Shown here one piece after another: positions 10,423 through 22,765 of a stretch of DNA of 64,000 nt. The translations under genes were made by a program, and so were the position numbers. The notes beneath the pieces were generated by a model. The model made no database searches. It was not told the origin of the DNA and saw nothing but the letters and a program-made list of their open reading frames with translations. Within the stretch, counting starts at the first letter, position 1. Each line of letters begins with the position of its first letter. This stretch comes from Xiphydria camelus (taxonomy: Eukaryota > Arthropoda > Insecta > Hymenoptera > Xiphydriidae): positions 1,991,501 to 2,055,500 of the forward strand of contig OY783199.1 of the NCBI GenBank assembly GCA_963678675.1, given 5' to 3'.

Positions 10423-13400
10423 CTAACGTTGAGCCGCGGCGGCTTGGAACCTGGGTAAAGAGAGCCCAAATTTCGTCTCGATACCCGTGAAGATCGGTAG
10501 AGCTACTTGGTAGCCACCGATGTGATCGGGGTTGGACGAACGAATCTCCGTAGCCACGCCAGTCATTGGCACTCTCTGCTCGGAGCCACTGGGTCGCCTG
10601 CGAATGCAACGATGATCAGGTAGCTTTCATTCGCTCCGATATTTTCAGGATACCCGTTGAAAGTCGTTAGAGCTGTACGTTATGCGCAAGTATACATACA
10701 TATGTATACTCGTATATGTATGTATGTATAAAAGGTATGTACTTATATCATTTCCGAAGGGAATATCCAAGATACATTCGGTGTACTTACGATCCTCCAA
10801 AATCGACAACGAACATTCTCTGCAGCAATTCGTACGTGAAGAGCGTGACGCCAAATTGCGGCGACGATCTGAATACTCGTGCTGCAATTCAAGACGGGCG
10901 TCTATTTTATTCGCGAAGGTAAAAATACGCGCATCGGTTGATCCGTTCCAAATCCCAAATCGAGTGCGGGATAACAAGTAGCGGTACCGTTCCGCGGTCA
11001 CAGCTCCGACCACGATTATTTCGACATCCGTACGGACTTTCGATCCAAGTTGAAGGTTGAAACGTCATTTTTCAACGGAGCAAGTTCATACGGATGACGA
11101 GATAATAGCGACCGAAGGTGATGAGTACATTGGATGAGGAAACGTTCGATCGTATGAACGATACGGCTTGCTGATCTTGGTGGAGGCAGGGGTGTCGTAC
11201 GTCCGTTGCGTGCCTGCGACGTGACATGGGGGTTGGGGAATAAGAAAAAGTGATACACGCGGAGATGGAAGTAAATTCGAATGCCACTCCACACACGGAC
11301 ACGGAGAACACGGGGCAGGCAGAGAACGACGCGTTTGTACTCACTGACAAGCAAATCGCCGGGTCATGGTCGGGGAGAAACAGAGGCCGATCAACGCCAC
11401 GGGTTCGAGCAGCCCCGAGATTCAAACGCGACCAGAACAGAATATATTATTTACCGTCTATTTGTGCGAGACGGAATACAAATATGTATGCCCGATTATG
11501 AGAAACCGTGGTATATCGCGTGAACCTCGCGACCATGCTGATAAACGGTTGCATTATCGAAGGGGCGAGTAGATCAAGTATACCATTGGTCCGTCATTCA
11601 TTCTTCTTTGAATTCACCTCCTGTTAAATTTATCTGAAAGGTAATTTCTATGGAAACAATTGTCAGCACAATTGTATCCAAGGTAATTATCTGCTGGGTA
11701 AATTGAACTGAAGGTGAATAAACCAACCCTGAGTCGTTGACGTATTGCCCTTTCGACCATGCAACCATTGACACATAAAGATATGCCGAGGTTCGCTCTG
11801 TACATCATCGAACAGGCGCGACGTCGGCCCCTCTGCGCTCGCCGTTTGGGATGGTTCGAAGCCGCGGTGATCGCGAGTGCGCGTCGATCGCGTAATTTGG
11901 CCTAGTCGCGAAATACCGCCGGGGATTCGTTGCGGAGGCGGGCCGTCCTTGAAAAATCTCGCTACGATTTTCACATTTCGCCGGCGCTTCGGTACCGTAC
12001 CTGTTGCTCCCTTCCAGAATGCCCTGGCACCCTCTTCCGCGAAAATTTTCCGCGTACAATCCAAGAGACCGTTGTACGTCGTCTGACCCTCCCTCGCTAC
12101 GACCTGCGCGACGAACGAAGAGAAGAATTGTCGAGTCGTCGAAAGCGCGCGACCTCCGCGGAACGTCCAGTCGTCAACGATCTTACATTACCTGCAACCG
12201 CGTCTTGATTACGTCGGCGGGCGTGACCAGGGCGGCAGCCGGGACGCCGGCAATAGCACCGGAGACAAGCAGAGAAACGGGGGTGTTGTAGCCTCCCTCG
12301 TCGGCCATTTTTTCCTTCACGTGAGCGTACGTCGGAAAGTAAATGGCGCTGAACGGCACGTCTCGCAGCAGACAGGCTCGGGCACCCTGACACATACACG
12401 TACATACATCGGTCGGCGATCGAACGAACGTTCCCAGGATCGATGGGAGTGCGAGGCGAGTCGTCGGTACGTCGCGCGCCGCGGACCGGACTCACCTTGT
12501 AGAGGCCGAACAGCCCCAACTCCTTGACCACCGTCCACGCTCTCACTTTGGAGCCCCCGGCTATTTCCCCGGCCACCTGCAACCGAATCTTGACGATCTC
12601 CAGCGGGTTCGTAAAGATCACTTGGGATCCCCCGGCCTGTAACACACGATGCCAACCCTTACACGCGGCGCTCAGGAAAGCGGCAAGATTCGCGCGCGCG
12701 ACGCGATACTAACGCAAGCGCCGGAAATGATCTCTCCGTAAATGGGAAGATTTCCATTCTTGTCCATGAACTTGTCCCTCGCGAAGTCGTTGACCGTGAG
12801 CTTGATGGCCTTTTCAGGGGCGACGCCCATCAGTTGCGGCACCAATCCTCGATACAGTCCGAAGAAGCCTTCGTGCCGTATAACCTGTCAAGCGTACGAT
12901 AGGGACTTCATCGTTAACGATGCAGCGACAATTTTCCCGCGAGACTTTTCGATTCCAACCTTTTTGCAGCAATCGAAGCTGTTTCTGTACATGAGTTCAC
13001 CGATGAAGGAGCCCGCCCTCTGATTCTGCATTCGCGTCTTTACCAGATCGATGGGATAGACCGCCGTGGCGCCGACCGCTGCAACCACGAAAGGTGAGGT
13101 CAACCGAGTGAGATGGAAAAAAAATCGTGATATATATCGAGCTCGTTCGGAGCTTCTTCGCAGGTTGAGACGCACCTCCACCGATGGAGCCGAGTACGAA
13201 CCGATATCCGCTCTCCAAGATTTGAATCAGAACGCCCCGATCTTCCGGACTCTGAAACGGGACGAGAGCCGTTGCGATCGATCCGTTCTACCCTCGCGCG
13301 ATAACAGCAGCGAGGGAAACGCGCCAAGCAGGCAACCTCTTGGCACCCCGCGACGTCTTGGTTGCGAACTTACCGACACCGCCTTGATCTCCGCCACTCT

Positions 13401-15850
13401 TGTCGTGATCTGCTTGAAGTACTGCTCCGGGGTGATGACCACGAGGTCGTTGTACACTATTTTCCTAATATCAGAAAGCAGGCAAGACAAATTCTCGTTA
13501 GCGTGGGTATACGTAAATGTAGCGATTCGTCGCGTAGACGAGCGAAGGACGAGTGCCGCGGTCATCCGAGCTGCGTCACGGGAAAGACGTTATCGCGCGT
13601 CGTAGCTGCACTATACGAGATATTCTAAAAGACGCACCCGAACCGCGAATTCACCTCCGCGTCTTCCACCGACCTGCGTGATCCGAGTACAGCAGCGTAA
13701 ACACGTAAAGAAACTCTTTCAGTGCGAATCGCACGCTTCGACGGCGAGAGGTAGATACGCGGGTGAGACGGTCGGTCGGCGATTTCCTCCGTATGTCCTT
13801 TTTCGCGAACTAGGCGTCACCGCCACCCCCTTCGTCTTTTTCTCGCTCGCGGAGAAGGCGACGACGGTGACCGCGCCGATACACGATCGGAAGCCACATT
13901 CCGTATCTATGATCGAACTTCCTCGAGAGAGAGAGAAATGTCCACTCACCCGGTTTGATGCAAAAGATCGCAGAGGAGGAAGAGAATGTCCACTTCCAAG
14001 GGAGTTATCTGAGACATCATCTGGGCGGAGTAAAGAAATTCCTCTGCGAAAGACGAACGAGATATACATACCTAGATATCTATTGATCTAGCCCCGCACG
14101 AAATAATACACGCTACGCGGTTAATACGCCCCATTTGCCGCAAATTGAATTTCAAACGGGCTTCCTCGAACGGGAAGAAAAGACATATATGAAAATCGCA
14201 CCCTTGGTAACTTCCTGGTTCAAGTGGCCGTTCGTCGCGTTCAGGTAGATACGCTTGATCAGCTCCATGTTGTTGAGCAACGAGTTGAACGCCACGAAAT
14301 AGGGAAAACTGACCTTCCTTCCGCTCGGACCGGTACTCACGGCCTGAAATCCGCACGGACGATCGATATTATGGATTATTTCTCAGTGCACGAGGTATGT
14401 AACTCCTCGAGGGGGGTGAAGCAAGGAGCTGTATATGCGCGGTATCGCACTCACCGCTATGAGATTTTCCTGGACTTCCTTGGTGAGAAGATGGCTCTTA
14501 ATACTGAGCATAATTTCTTTAAAGTCGACCGACGAGATGAAACCTTCGCCGTCCTTGTCGAACTTCTTAAAGGCCTCCGTTGCGTACTCTTCGTGAAAGT
14601 CCTACCGAGGGTGACACGATTCGATGGGTTGAACCGAGAAGCGCGACTCTCCGCACGGTGTCTAGCGAAACTCGACGAACCCTCCGGGCCGCTGGACACC
14701 GCGTGACGATCTATCGTATGCGATCGTTCGATAACGTACGCGTTCAACTCACGTGAAGGAACTGACTGAACTCGGGATAGCTGACGAGCCTCTTCTTGTC
14801 CTTTCCGAAGTAAAGCTTGATGAAATCGCTCTCCATGTTGAACGGCATCTTCCTGTGGAGGACCGTGCTACGCATCACCTCAGCGAACTCATCTGCAAGA
14901 GACAGGATGACATTCGCGACACTTTACACGATATTCCAAATCGAATACAAATTAAGAGCACATCTGAAGTGGCGAACTTCGATGACGATATACAGTATAC
15001 GTATGTATACTGTATGTATACGAATTGGCAAAGCTGTGAATTCCCCCCAACCCCGTCCCTCTCTTTGCAAAATAATCGGGCGGGTGGGCGGCTAATCGAT
15101 CGCTGCTTTTTAAAATTGTCCGCGGTACGATCAAGTCGTCTCACCAAACGCAACCATTCCATTTCCATTAGTGTCGAACAATTGGAAGGCGGTCTTGTAC
15201 AGGGCGTCCGGGACGCAGAGCAGTCCCTCGAACGCTTGAAATTCGGCGAAGGAGATGAGCCTGGAAAGCACGAGAGGCACGTATTTAGACAGTGTCTCGT
15301 CGACGCCGATCCACTCCCCGAATGCAGTGCGAGGATAACGCTTCGCGCGACTCACCCATCTTTGCTGGTGTCGACGATACCCGCGAGCAGCTTGACGGAG
15401 TCGGGGTTGTAATCGGGATTGGTGAAGAGGCCGAGGTAACTTCGCACAAAGTCGGCCGGGGTCATGAACCTCTCGCCATCCCTCTCCCGCGTGGCGTACT
15501 GCAAAGGTCCAGCTTAGGTATTTTTCGCAGAGTTATCCGATTCGCGATTTCGCGATTGGCCTCCGATGTCGCTTCTACGAGATTGCCACGTGACACGTAG
15601 CTCGTAATCGTCCCGAGCGAGAGCCATGAGTCGTCGAGAGGAGAGAATACATATTATGTACATAATGTATATTTTGAAAAAATTCGGATACACACACACA
15701 ATACATTCGCGTTAAGCCCTCCGACGAGGTGCCAACTGGATTAGCGAGGTCAGTGTACATTTCCACGCGAGAATCGATGACTCTTGTGCTCACCTGATTG
15801 AAGATTTCATAGAGGCGGTCGCTGTTGGCGCGCTTCAAGTATCCGGAACC
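10423..15850 (-). CDS. aralar1: Calcium-binding mitochondrial aspartate/glutamate carrier
   Basis: Inner-membrane carrier exchanging mitochondrial aspartate for cytosolic glutamate in the malate-aspartate shuttle, with a calcium-sensing N-terminus. Sixteen exons join in phase from the high-coordinate end: 15850-15794, 15498-15356, 15260-15145, 14892-14753, 14601-14455, 14343-14202, 14043-13950, 13464-13374, 13251-13176, 13078-12960, 12884-12714, 12636-12496, 12386-12192, 12103-12001, 10881-10791 and 10597-10423, giving 666 residues. EF-hand sequences include DTNGNG and DKDGEGFIS. The three carrier repeats carry [20 protein letters not shown] and [10 protein letters not shown]. The C-terminal tail ends [11 protein letters not shown]. 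The start-codon exon is missing from the model. The frame begins [13 protein letters not shown], so a short upstream exon of phase 0 is required; possible ones are at 18188-18171 and near 19065. Intron 14 contains a palindromic element. Confidence 0.95.
11516..11799. mobile_element. Palindromic MITE, family X copy 1
   Basis: The arms have the order GAACCTCG, then GGTTGCAT, then a TCGAAGGGGC-like block, inverted at the two ends over about 45 bases. The interior is unpaired. A second copy with the same ends lies at 22298-22482. This copy sits in Aralar intron 14. No transposase is present. The target duplication was not resolved. Confidence 0.65.
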
Positions 15851-17140
15851 CTGAAACAGTACGAAAATGAGAAAAACTATTCGCTTACGAATATTACTCT
15901 TGTATCCATTCTTCGGATTTGGCATCGAACACGGCAAACTTGAGGCATTCTCGCGAGTCATCTCAAAACTCGATATCCGTAGATTCTCCGTCCGGGAGGA
16001 AAAAAAAAAGTGAAGAGCCACGACTCGTGTGTATCGCGACGATAAGCGCACGAAGAGATCAATCGCCGAATCTCGATAATAGAGCACGCGGTGTGTTGAT
16101 ATATGTGTGTCGGGTATCTATATTCCAGGATTTCGCTTGCAACGCGAATTAATGAGCCGCGATCGACCTTGGCCTTGAACTCGCGTTCCGTAGCGCCGTT
16201 CCTTCATTCATCAACGATAACCGGAACCCCGTGTGGCCTCCCTGTTAGGCTTCCAACATGAGCAGCGCCCCGCACGATCGTCACAGCTATATCAATTTAT
16301 CCCAACAACGTAAAGGTATTTTCCCCGAAGTTCTCGCTCGCGATGTCATCGGGGGCGCAACGTCGACCGTGCGCGTGACCCTGACGGCGGCTTTGACGGT
16401 GAAATTCCCCCGGCTCGTCATCCGTACGTCTTCCCGATTTGGATCAGCTCGCGTTTGTGACGTCGAAAAGACGCTGTTGCGGTTACGTAACGGAGAAAGG
16501 TACTCAGGTACTTCGTTTCGCTCAGCTCCACCAAGGAGACCTCGATTTACGACCGTGACATTGACCGAGATACCACGTGGTACGGGTCGCGCATCGAATC
16601 TCGCGGCACGGCAGGGCACGAAGAAATCGGAACGCGCGCGATGCCATGCTCCCCCACCCTCCCTCGTACCTCCTTTCTTCGCCACCAAAAGAAGTCACGA
16701 TATATGGAAATTGATTTCGTTGGACTTGTCTTACGCGAAGTGATCAGTCGTCGTTCGATCTATCGCGTACAGTTCCTGGGGTCGTTCGCTCTCCGACTCC
16801 CTTTCAAACGCTCGAAGAACGCGTGGAAAACTCGAGCTAGACGTACGACCCCTTTTCGCGTACGCATTGCGGCATATCAACCGGTAGAATCGAGCAGAGC
16901 GTGGACCGAGAGGAAACACCGATTCGGCGCGAAATCGAGAGTCCGGCCACGCGAAACGACGTACCTATGATGGCTGCGAGTCACGATAATATACATATCC
17001 ATATAATGTATGTGTTATTAACGAAACGAGGTCCGACTCGAGGTAGGCATGTACCTATAGCCCCGCTCGTTACGAGGCGTGTATAGGTATCCGTGTATAC
17101 ATGTAGAGTAATAGCGGGACAGATGCCGCAGTCTCCGTTT
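15851..17140. other. Upstream region or first intron of Aralar, no exon proven
   Basis: No coding exon is recognised. It must lie inside the Aralar transcription unit if the first exon is further upstream. Confidence 0.4.
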
Positions 17141-17289
17141 AACTTTGAACTCGATTATCTCGAAACGCAGTGGAGATATGTGAAAAATGCGTAGCGACTT
17201 TTTTACAGTAAAAATATAGATAAACACTTTTTATCCAAACTTTTCTTCGATACCTGCAGTCGATTTCGAGATAATCGATTTTGAACTTG
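17141..17289. mobile_element. Small inverted-repeat element
   Basis: AACTTTGAACTCGATTATCT at the left is matched in inverted form by the right end (TTTCGAGATAATCGATTTTG, then AACTTG). Arms are about 25 bases and the interior is AT-rich. It is consistent with a MITE. Confidence 0.55.
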
Positions 17290-17928
17290 CTCTTCAACCG
17301 CGGCGTCCATCCCACTTTTACCCTACATAATATGCACGTGTGGTTGGATACCTACTTTTCTCCGGTACAAATGGCGCGGCTAATGCACTGATGACGCCCG
17401 TCAACCGAATTTACCGTACAGCGCGACGCGCACCGACTACCACGTGAATAAAATCGTGATTGCAAGGAGATAACCAAACGAGACACCGTATTTCCCGCGA
17501 TCGTTGTGCGCACGTACTCTCGTGACGATGGACATGGCGGAGGCCGGCATGACGTGATGTCGACGATGACGACGATGAAAACGAGGATCGGTGCGCGCGA
17601 GGAGCGCGATCGAGTGGACTTCCTCGATGGGCGAGGCGCGATCGGTACGCGTCCGTAGCCGACGCGCGCAAACGTGACTACGAGACTGGATACGGTTTCG
17701 AGGGAGCCTCTAGAACTGAGGAAGCATACGCGAGAAACTCCGGATTCTCTCATGCTGCGCCCTCCCTGCGTCCCTCCATCCCCCCCACCCCTTCACGGTC
17801 ATCTAAACGATTTCGTTCCTTCTCTCTCAGCCGGTAGTACGCGTCGTACGCGTCTCTCCGTTTCGGAGTCTCACTGCAGGCGCCTCCGCTAGCTACGAGA
17901 GATCCCACCATGCTCGGCGCGCCGTCTT

Positions 17929-17957
17929 CCTCCTCCTCCTCCTCCTCCTCCTCCTCC
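17929..17957. repeat. (TCC)n microsatellite
   Basis: About nine TCC units in a CpG-rich stretch. Confidence 0.85.
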
Positions 17958-19781
17958 ATCCCGTACCTCACCACGAAACTCCAGATAAAAGTTCCCCTCC
18001 CGCAGCGTAGGACCGCGTGCCACCATTTCTCCCACCCCGCGACCGATTAGCGATATCAATTCGAAAATACTAAGGCGTCTCGTTGCGCGCACCTGATCGC
18101 ACGCTCGTACCGACGCGCTAACGAGTCTTGAAAAAGAGAGAGAGAGAGAGAGAGATCCGCAAATTCTCACGATGTACGCGTACGGCATTGCGACGGTCGC
18201 GAGATGAATTTCGCGAGCAACTGACCGAGAGGTGAGAGGTATCCGGCGTAGGTGAGACATTCGTGTTTGCGAGTTCATCTCTCGTTTTTTCGGCGTCTCT
18301 CGTGATTCAATTGGTACGGGAGCGGCGAACGCGCGACGCGATTGAGGTCACTGTGGTACCACACGTGTGTCTGTTGTTATGTAATTCGAGATAAGTACCA
18401 TTCTTATCGGAGAACGATAGGAATTGTAACTCGTTCGTGCCTCGCTCTTACCGTGCAGAGAATACCTACGGTAACGCGATTGACACGCGATCCGGGCGTT
18501 GTGAAATTTCTCGCGGTAATGATATTCACGCGAAAGAGAACAAAGCTGTCACTTGACGAAGGATATAACGAGCGCGTAAGAAAACCCACGAGACCGATTG
18601 CGTTATTCTCGATACTCGTCTTCACCTTCCGACGATTTTACGACGGCACGTCGAGATCAAGTTCCGGTGCACCGTTACGCGTGACTCATTGTCAGCTTCT
18701 ACCTCTCTCTCTCTCTCTTCCTTTTATACTTTCTCTTTCTCTCTCATTTCTCTCTCGCATTTCGTCCCTCCGAACCGGACAGCTGCACGGCACTCTCGCT
18801 ACAATATCTGGTGGAAGCGTGACAAAGAGTTCCGACCATTCTAAATCACCTGCGAAATTCCTGAAGAATTCCGGCTACCAGTTATTTCGCATAACCTTGA
18901 CCGCGTGACCGACCGTGACCGTACTCGCTCGCGTATAATACGTCCTATCTCGAGTATCCCTTCGCGCGGCAAATTCGAAAAATCGACAAATCTATCGAGG
19001 AAAATTTCGCGCGAGAAGACGCGCACGCCAAAGATTCGAACTGACCTCAACGGTGACTGCGGTCTTCATCAACATCCTTCTTCGTCCGCTACCACTTCTT
19101 ACGCAAAACGATCGAATCTATATTCTCCGTATTGCGACACCGAGATGAGAATCGTCCGATCTTCGGGACATCCGATCGGTCCTTGTCCTGGTCACTGGGT
19201 ACCGGAATACCGCACTACCGTTGCTGGCACTCGGACGAGAGGATCGCGTACCTCGACACGGGTACACCACGATCGAAATTATCGTTTCCCCGATTCCGAT
19301 CCGTCGATGTCGATCCGGCGTAGCGATGACGGACCGCGCGACGCTTTAGATCAGAGGTTCCCGGCCCAATAACCGGAGAGAGAGAGAGAGAGAGACTCTC
19401 GGCACAGGAAGCCCCGATATGTATAACGCGCGCTCCACCGGAACGAACCTCGCGAATCTAGGTGGCACCGGCCACTTCGGGACCGAACGAGCAGACCGCG
19501 AGTGAACAACCGAGCGTTCGAGAGGGGGTACCTACGGAGGAACGAACCTTCGGTGGAGGAGCGAGTCGAGTAAAAATGTAATAATAATACACGAGGCGCC
19601 GAGCATCTCGTGCTCTCTCAATACAGTCGAGAGATTTAAACTGGTCTTTCGCTCTCGCGCGATACCTACATATACCTATCGTTTCTCGATCCGACGCAGA
19701 AAGTGGCGCTGCCCCCGCGCGTTTCGAAGTAGGTATTAATTACGCATTGCTTTGTACCGCGTCGGTTCTCGAACTAAAATA
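17958..19781. other. No supported gene
   Basis: The stretch contains GA runs near 18127-18153 and 19377-19395. Two short minus-strand ATG-to-donor stretches (18188-18171 and about 19065-19036) are phase-compatible with the missing Aralar first exon but are unproven. Confidence 0.35.
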
Positions 19782-20058
19782 CAGTGATCCCTCGTTATCC
19801 GCGGATTCTTTTTCCGCGGTTTCGGTTATCCGCGATCTGAAATTCCCGCGTTTTTTATCGTATGATTTCCACCTCCCCGCAGAAAAGAGCAAGCGAAAAG
19901 TTACTCATTTAATTTTCGTTATAATTTTGGTGCTTAGAATTAGCGAGATTGGCGAATTTTCACTAATTCACTAAGTATTTTATAAATGGGCTTCTCTAGT
20001 CTCGTTATCCGCGGAATATCGTAAGAACATAACCCCCGCGGATAACGAGGGATTACTG
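19782..20058. mobile_element. pogo/Tigger-like MITE with TA duplication
   Basis: The ends are CAGTGATCCCTCGTTATCCG and the complement of CAGTAATCCCTCGTTATCCG, each followed by CGG-rich subterminal repeats (CCGCGGTTTCGGTTATCCGC). TA flanks both sides (19780-19781 and 20059-20060). End sequence and TA target match the pogo/Tigger branch of Tc1/mariner elements as I know it. At 277 bp there is no transposase, so it is non-autonomous. Confidence 0.75.
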
Positions 20059-22297
20059 TATGATGAAATTAAAATAAATCGCGGACTCGCGTGGACATTT
20101 TGGAGAGAGTCTCCAAGACTCCGATTTCGCGGTGTACGAGCGTCGATAGGCATCGTCGTCTCTTTGCCGAATTCAACGCGAATAATCGGATGTGTCATTT
20201 CGATTTCGAACGCGGATACTCGGGACGAGTCGTCACGAGTAAAGTGGGTAACGCGTTCGAGAACGGTCGACCATCTCGATTCATTCGAACGGAATGTCGA
20301 GCATTTCGAATCCAGATCCAGTGTCCGTATCCACGTGATCATTCGATGATTTTAAAAGCCGGATGAGTGTCCATCGACGATACATTAAGAACGCGTGAAG
20401 CTCCGAGCGACGCGCATCGATGCTAACGATCAATGGAAAGTGCCTGATACCGAGAAAACCGAATTCGAGGCTCTTTCGAGTGGGTGACAGACGTTCAGAA
20501 AACGTAGACGCGTCTTCGTCTCCGAAAGGCGCCTCGAAGCGAAACTCGTCCAGGAAAGAGAAGCGATTCGTTAGTCTTTACATAATACGCGTGACTCACT
20601 ACGCTAAACCCAACGAAACTCGCGGCCGTCACGTCGGCCGCTTTCGATATTCGCGCCGTGTCGTCGGAACTTTTAATTTTAGCACTTATCGTGCGCAACG
20701 GCTATCGACGCGATGCTGAAATCAAGTCTCGTTCAACGCCCGTGTAGGTACAAGTACATATAGCGATCGTAATTAACAACGACGCACATCTACTCATCCC
20801 GTACCTATCAACGAGATGTAAAACATTGACGTTTTTATCGAGCGCTCGTGGTGCGTCTCTTCGTTCGAATAGCAAACGAAATAACAGTGGCGCTTGGAAA
20901 ACAAAAGCGTCTTGGAAAGATAAAATTAACGTTAGTGTACGCGACGACGCTATACGTTATGCCGTAATCATCGAAACGGCCGATAACCTACGGTCCTGCC
21001 AGAAAGAGCAGCTTTCAACGCTGTCGCGTCGTTTCACGATAATATCGAGCGTCAATCCACAAGTACCGTAGCGGGGCGTTCGCATTTACGATACACCGAA
21101 ACAAATGTCGGTGCTCTCGACGATGACCCGCGTTCGTAGCTCACTGGAATAACGCAATCGGATCGGACATCGAAGAAAGCTTAATTTATCCATGGGCTCA
21201 TCGATACACCTATCCAAAAGCGTGCACTCCCTTTGCAGCGACAGGCGCAAATTGAGTCTTACGATCATATTGCGGCGTCGTACAACAGGATCGTACTGCG
21301 GCAGACGTTGGATGCGATAAAATCGTACGGCGCCCGCCCGTATCGTGAGTGGCCCGCTTTACGTATAATAACGAAGGAACCCATGGTGCGACGACGTGAA
21401 CAAAAAATACAACGGGTCGGCAACGTTCACGATTTGTGCTTCTCCGCGGCATTCGTCTGACGCTCCAAAATATCTACGTATTTCCTCGTCAATCGATATT
21501 CACATTGGAAGGGATTTCGTTAGAGCCTAATTTGACGTAACACGTTTCGAGTCCGCGTAAATATTTGAGAGTCTCTGTAACGATTCCCAATTCGATGCAC
21601 GAATATGATCTTATACCGCTCATCGATCGCAATTCGACTTTTCAAATTCCATTCGTCACTTGCATAATCGCTGTACATACTTCGCGTCCAACGGGTTATC
21701 TCGGAGCGACCTTGCCATTCGCGTCACTTTGCTCGCCGTGGTGCTTTAACGGCACATCAAAACAGTAACCATTCGATGATAAGCGAACCTGCAATTTCGA
21801 ATGTCAAACGAGCGAACGCGGCGCCTCTTGCTCTGCCGCGAAAGTGATAAATGTAAGGAAATTGGAGGAAAAAAGAAAGAAAAAAAAAAACGTAGCAGGA
21901 CTATCCTCAGAGGCTCGGACAATTTGCAGATTGGGACAGATCCAAAAAAAATTGACCGCTCTCGTCGAGCTACATCGTGCTACGTGCAAAATATTCGGAA
22001 TGCTACGTGTCTCCAACGCGACCTCGGCGAGGCAGCTGCTCGAACGGAGCTGCCAAAGAGGAGACATCGTCTGCCGAGAGAACGCGTGTATACGTGTACA
22101 TGCGTACAATATAGCTCGTCCACGTGGCGCGAGCGCGAGCACGGGTTTTTAACGTCACAACGCCCAGCAGACGATCTCGCGTCCACCCACCTCTCCGTAC
22201 CGTTATAATCGAGAAGCGGGGAGGTAGGTACGACTTGACTCGGAGCACAGTTGGCATCGATCATCGTTCGACTCCCGTTGCATGTGATAAGTGTGCA
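20059..22297. other. No supported gene
   Basis: No recognisable coding sequence, RNA gene or repeat was found over 2.2 kb. Confidence 0.4.
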
Positions 22298-22482
22298 ACG
22301 TCAACCTCGGCGTACATCCATGCATTGACGGTTGCACGATCGAAGGGGCATAATACTTGAGCAATAGCTCAGCAAAATATGATAAAAATGAATGTGGCGA
22401 ACCAAAGACGTGTAGTCATCTACTCTGCCCCTTCGGTCATGCAACCGTCGATACATAGACGTATGCTAAGGTTTACGCGACA
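22298..22482. mobile_element. Palindromic MITE, family X copy 2
   Basis: The ends carry AACCTCGGCGTACATCCATG ... GACGGTTGCACGATCGAAGG on the left and the inverted counterpart (CCCTTCGGTCATGCAACCGT ... GTATGCTAAGGTTTACGCG) on the right. The ends match copy 1 at 11516-11799. The interior is shorter and different. Confidence 0.65.
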
Positions 22483-22619
22483 TAGCCGTAGCCTGAATGG
22501 GCATGTTTTCACAACTTTTTGTACAACTATTTAAAGTGCATGAATCGGAAGATTAGGGTATTAAAGTAATGTAGGTAAAAAATGGGTCATTAAAAAAATG
22601 TTTTTCCATTATTTTCGAG

Positions 22620-22765
22620 ATGTTAAAAAGGGCGTTCGTTTTAAAGCGTCGCACTTTCACCGCCATTTTGACTGACCAATCAGAGTCGGGCAACAGATTC
22701 CCCACCATTCACAAACCCGGGTTTGGGCCCTTGCCAATGGCTTTAGTGACGTCACTAAGGATTTC
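22620..22765. promoter_or_regulatory. CCAAT and CRE-like motif cluster
   Basis: CCAATCA at 22676-22682, CCAAT at 22734-22738 and a perfect 16 bp palindrome TTAGTGACGTCACTAA at 22743-22758 lie within 85 bp. CCAAT is the NF-Y motif, and TGACGTCA is the CREB/ATF full site. No first exon is identified next to it, so a distal enhancer, a promoter of an unseen transcript or coincidence inside a repeat are all possible. Confidence 0.3.

Noticed and set aside
11687..12064. Open extension of Aralar exon 14 past its donor
   Set aside because: Carrier homology stops exactly at GCAACAG/GTACGG, and the expected continuation ([13 protein letters not shown]) is found in a separate exon at 10881-10791.
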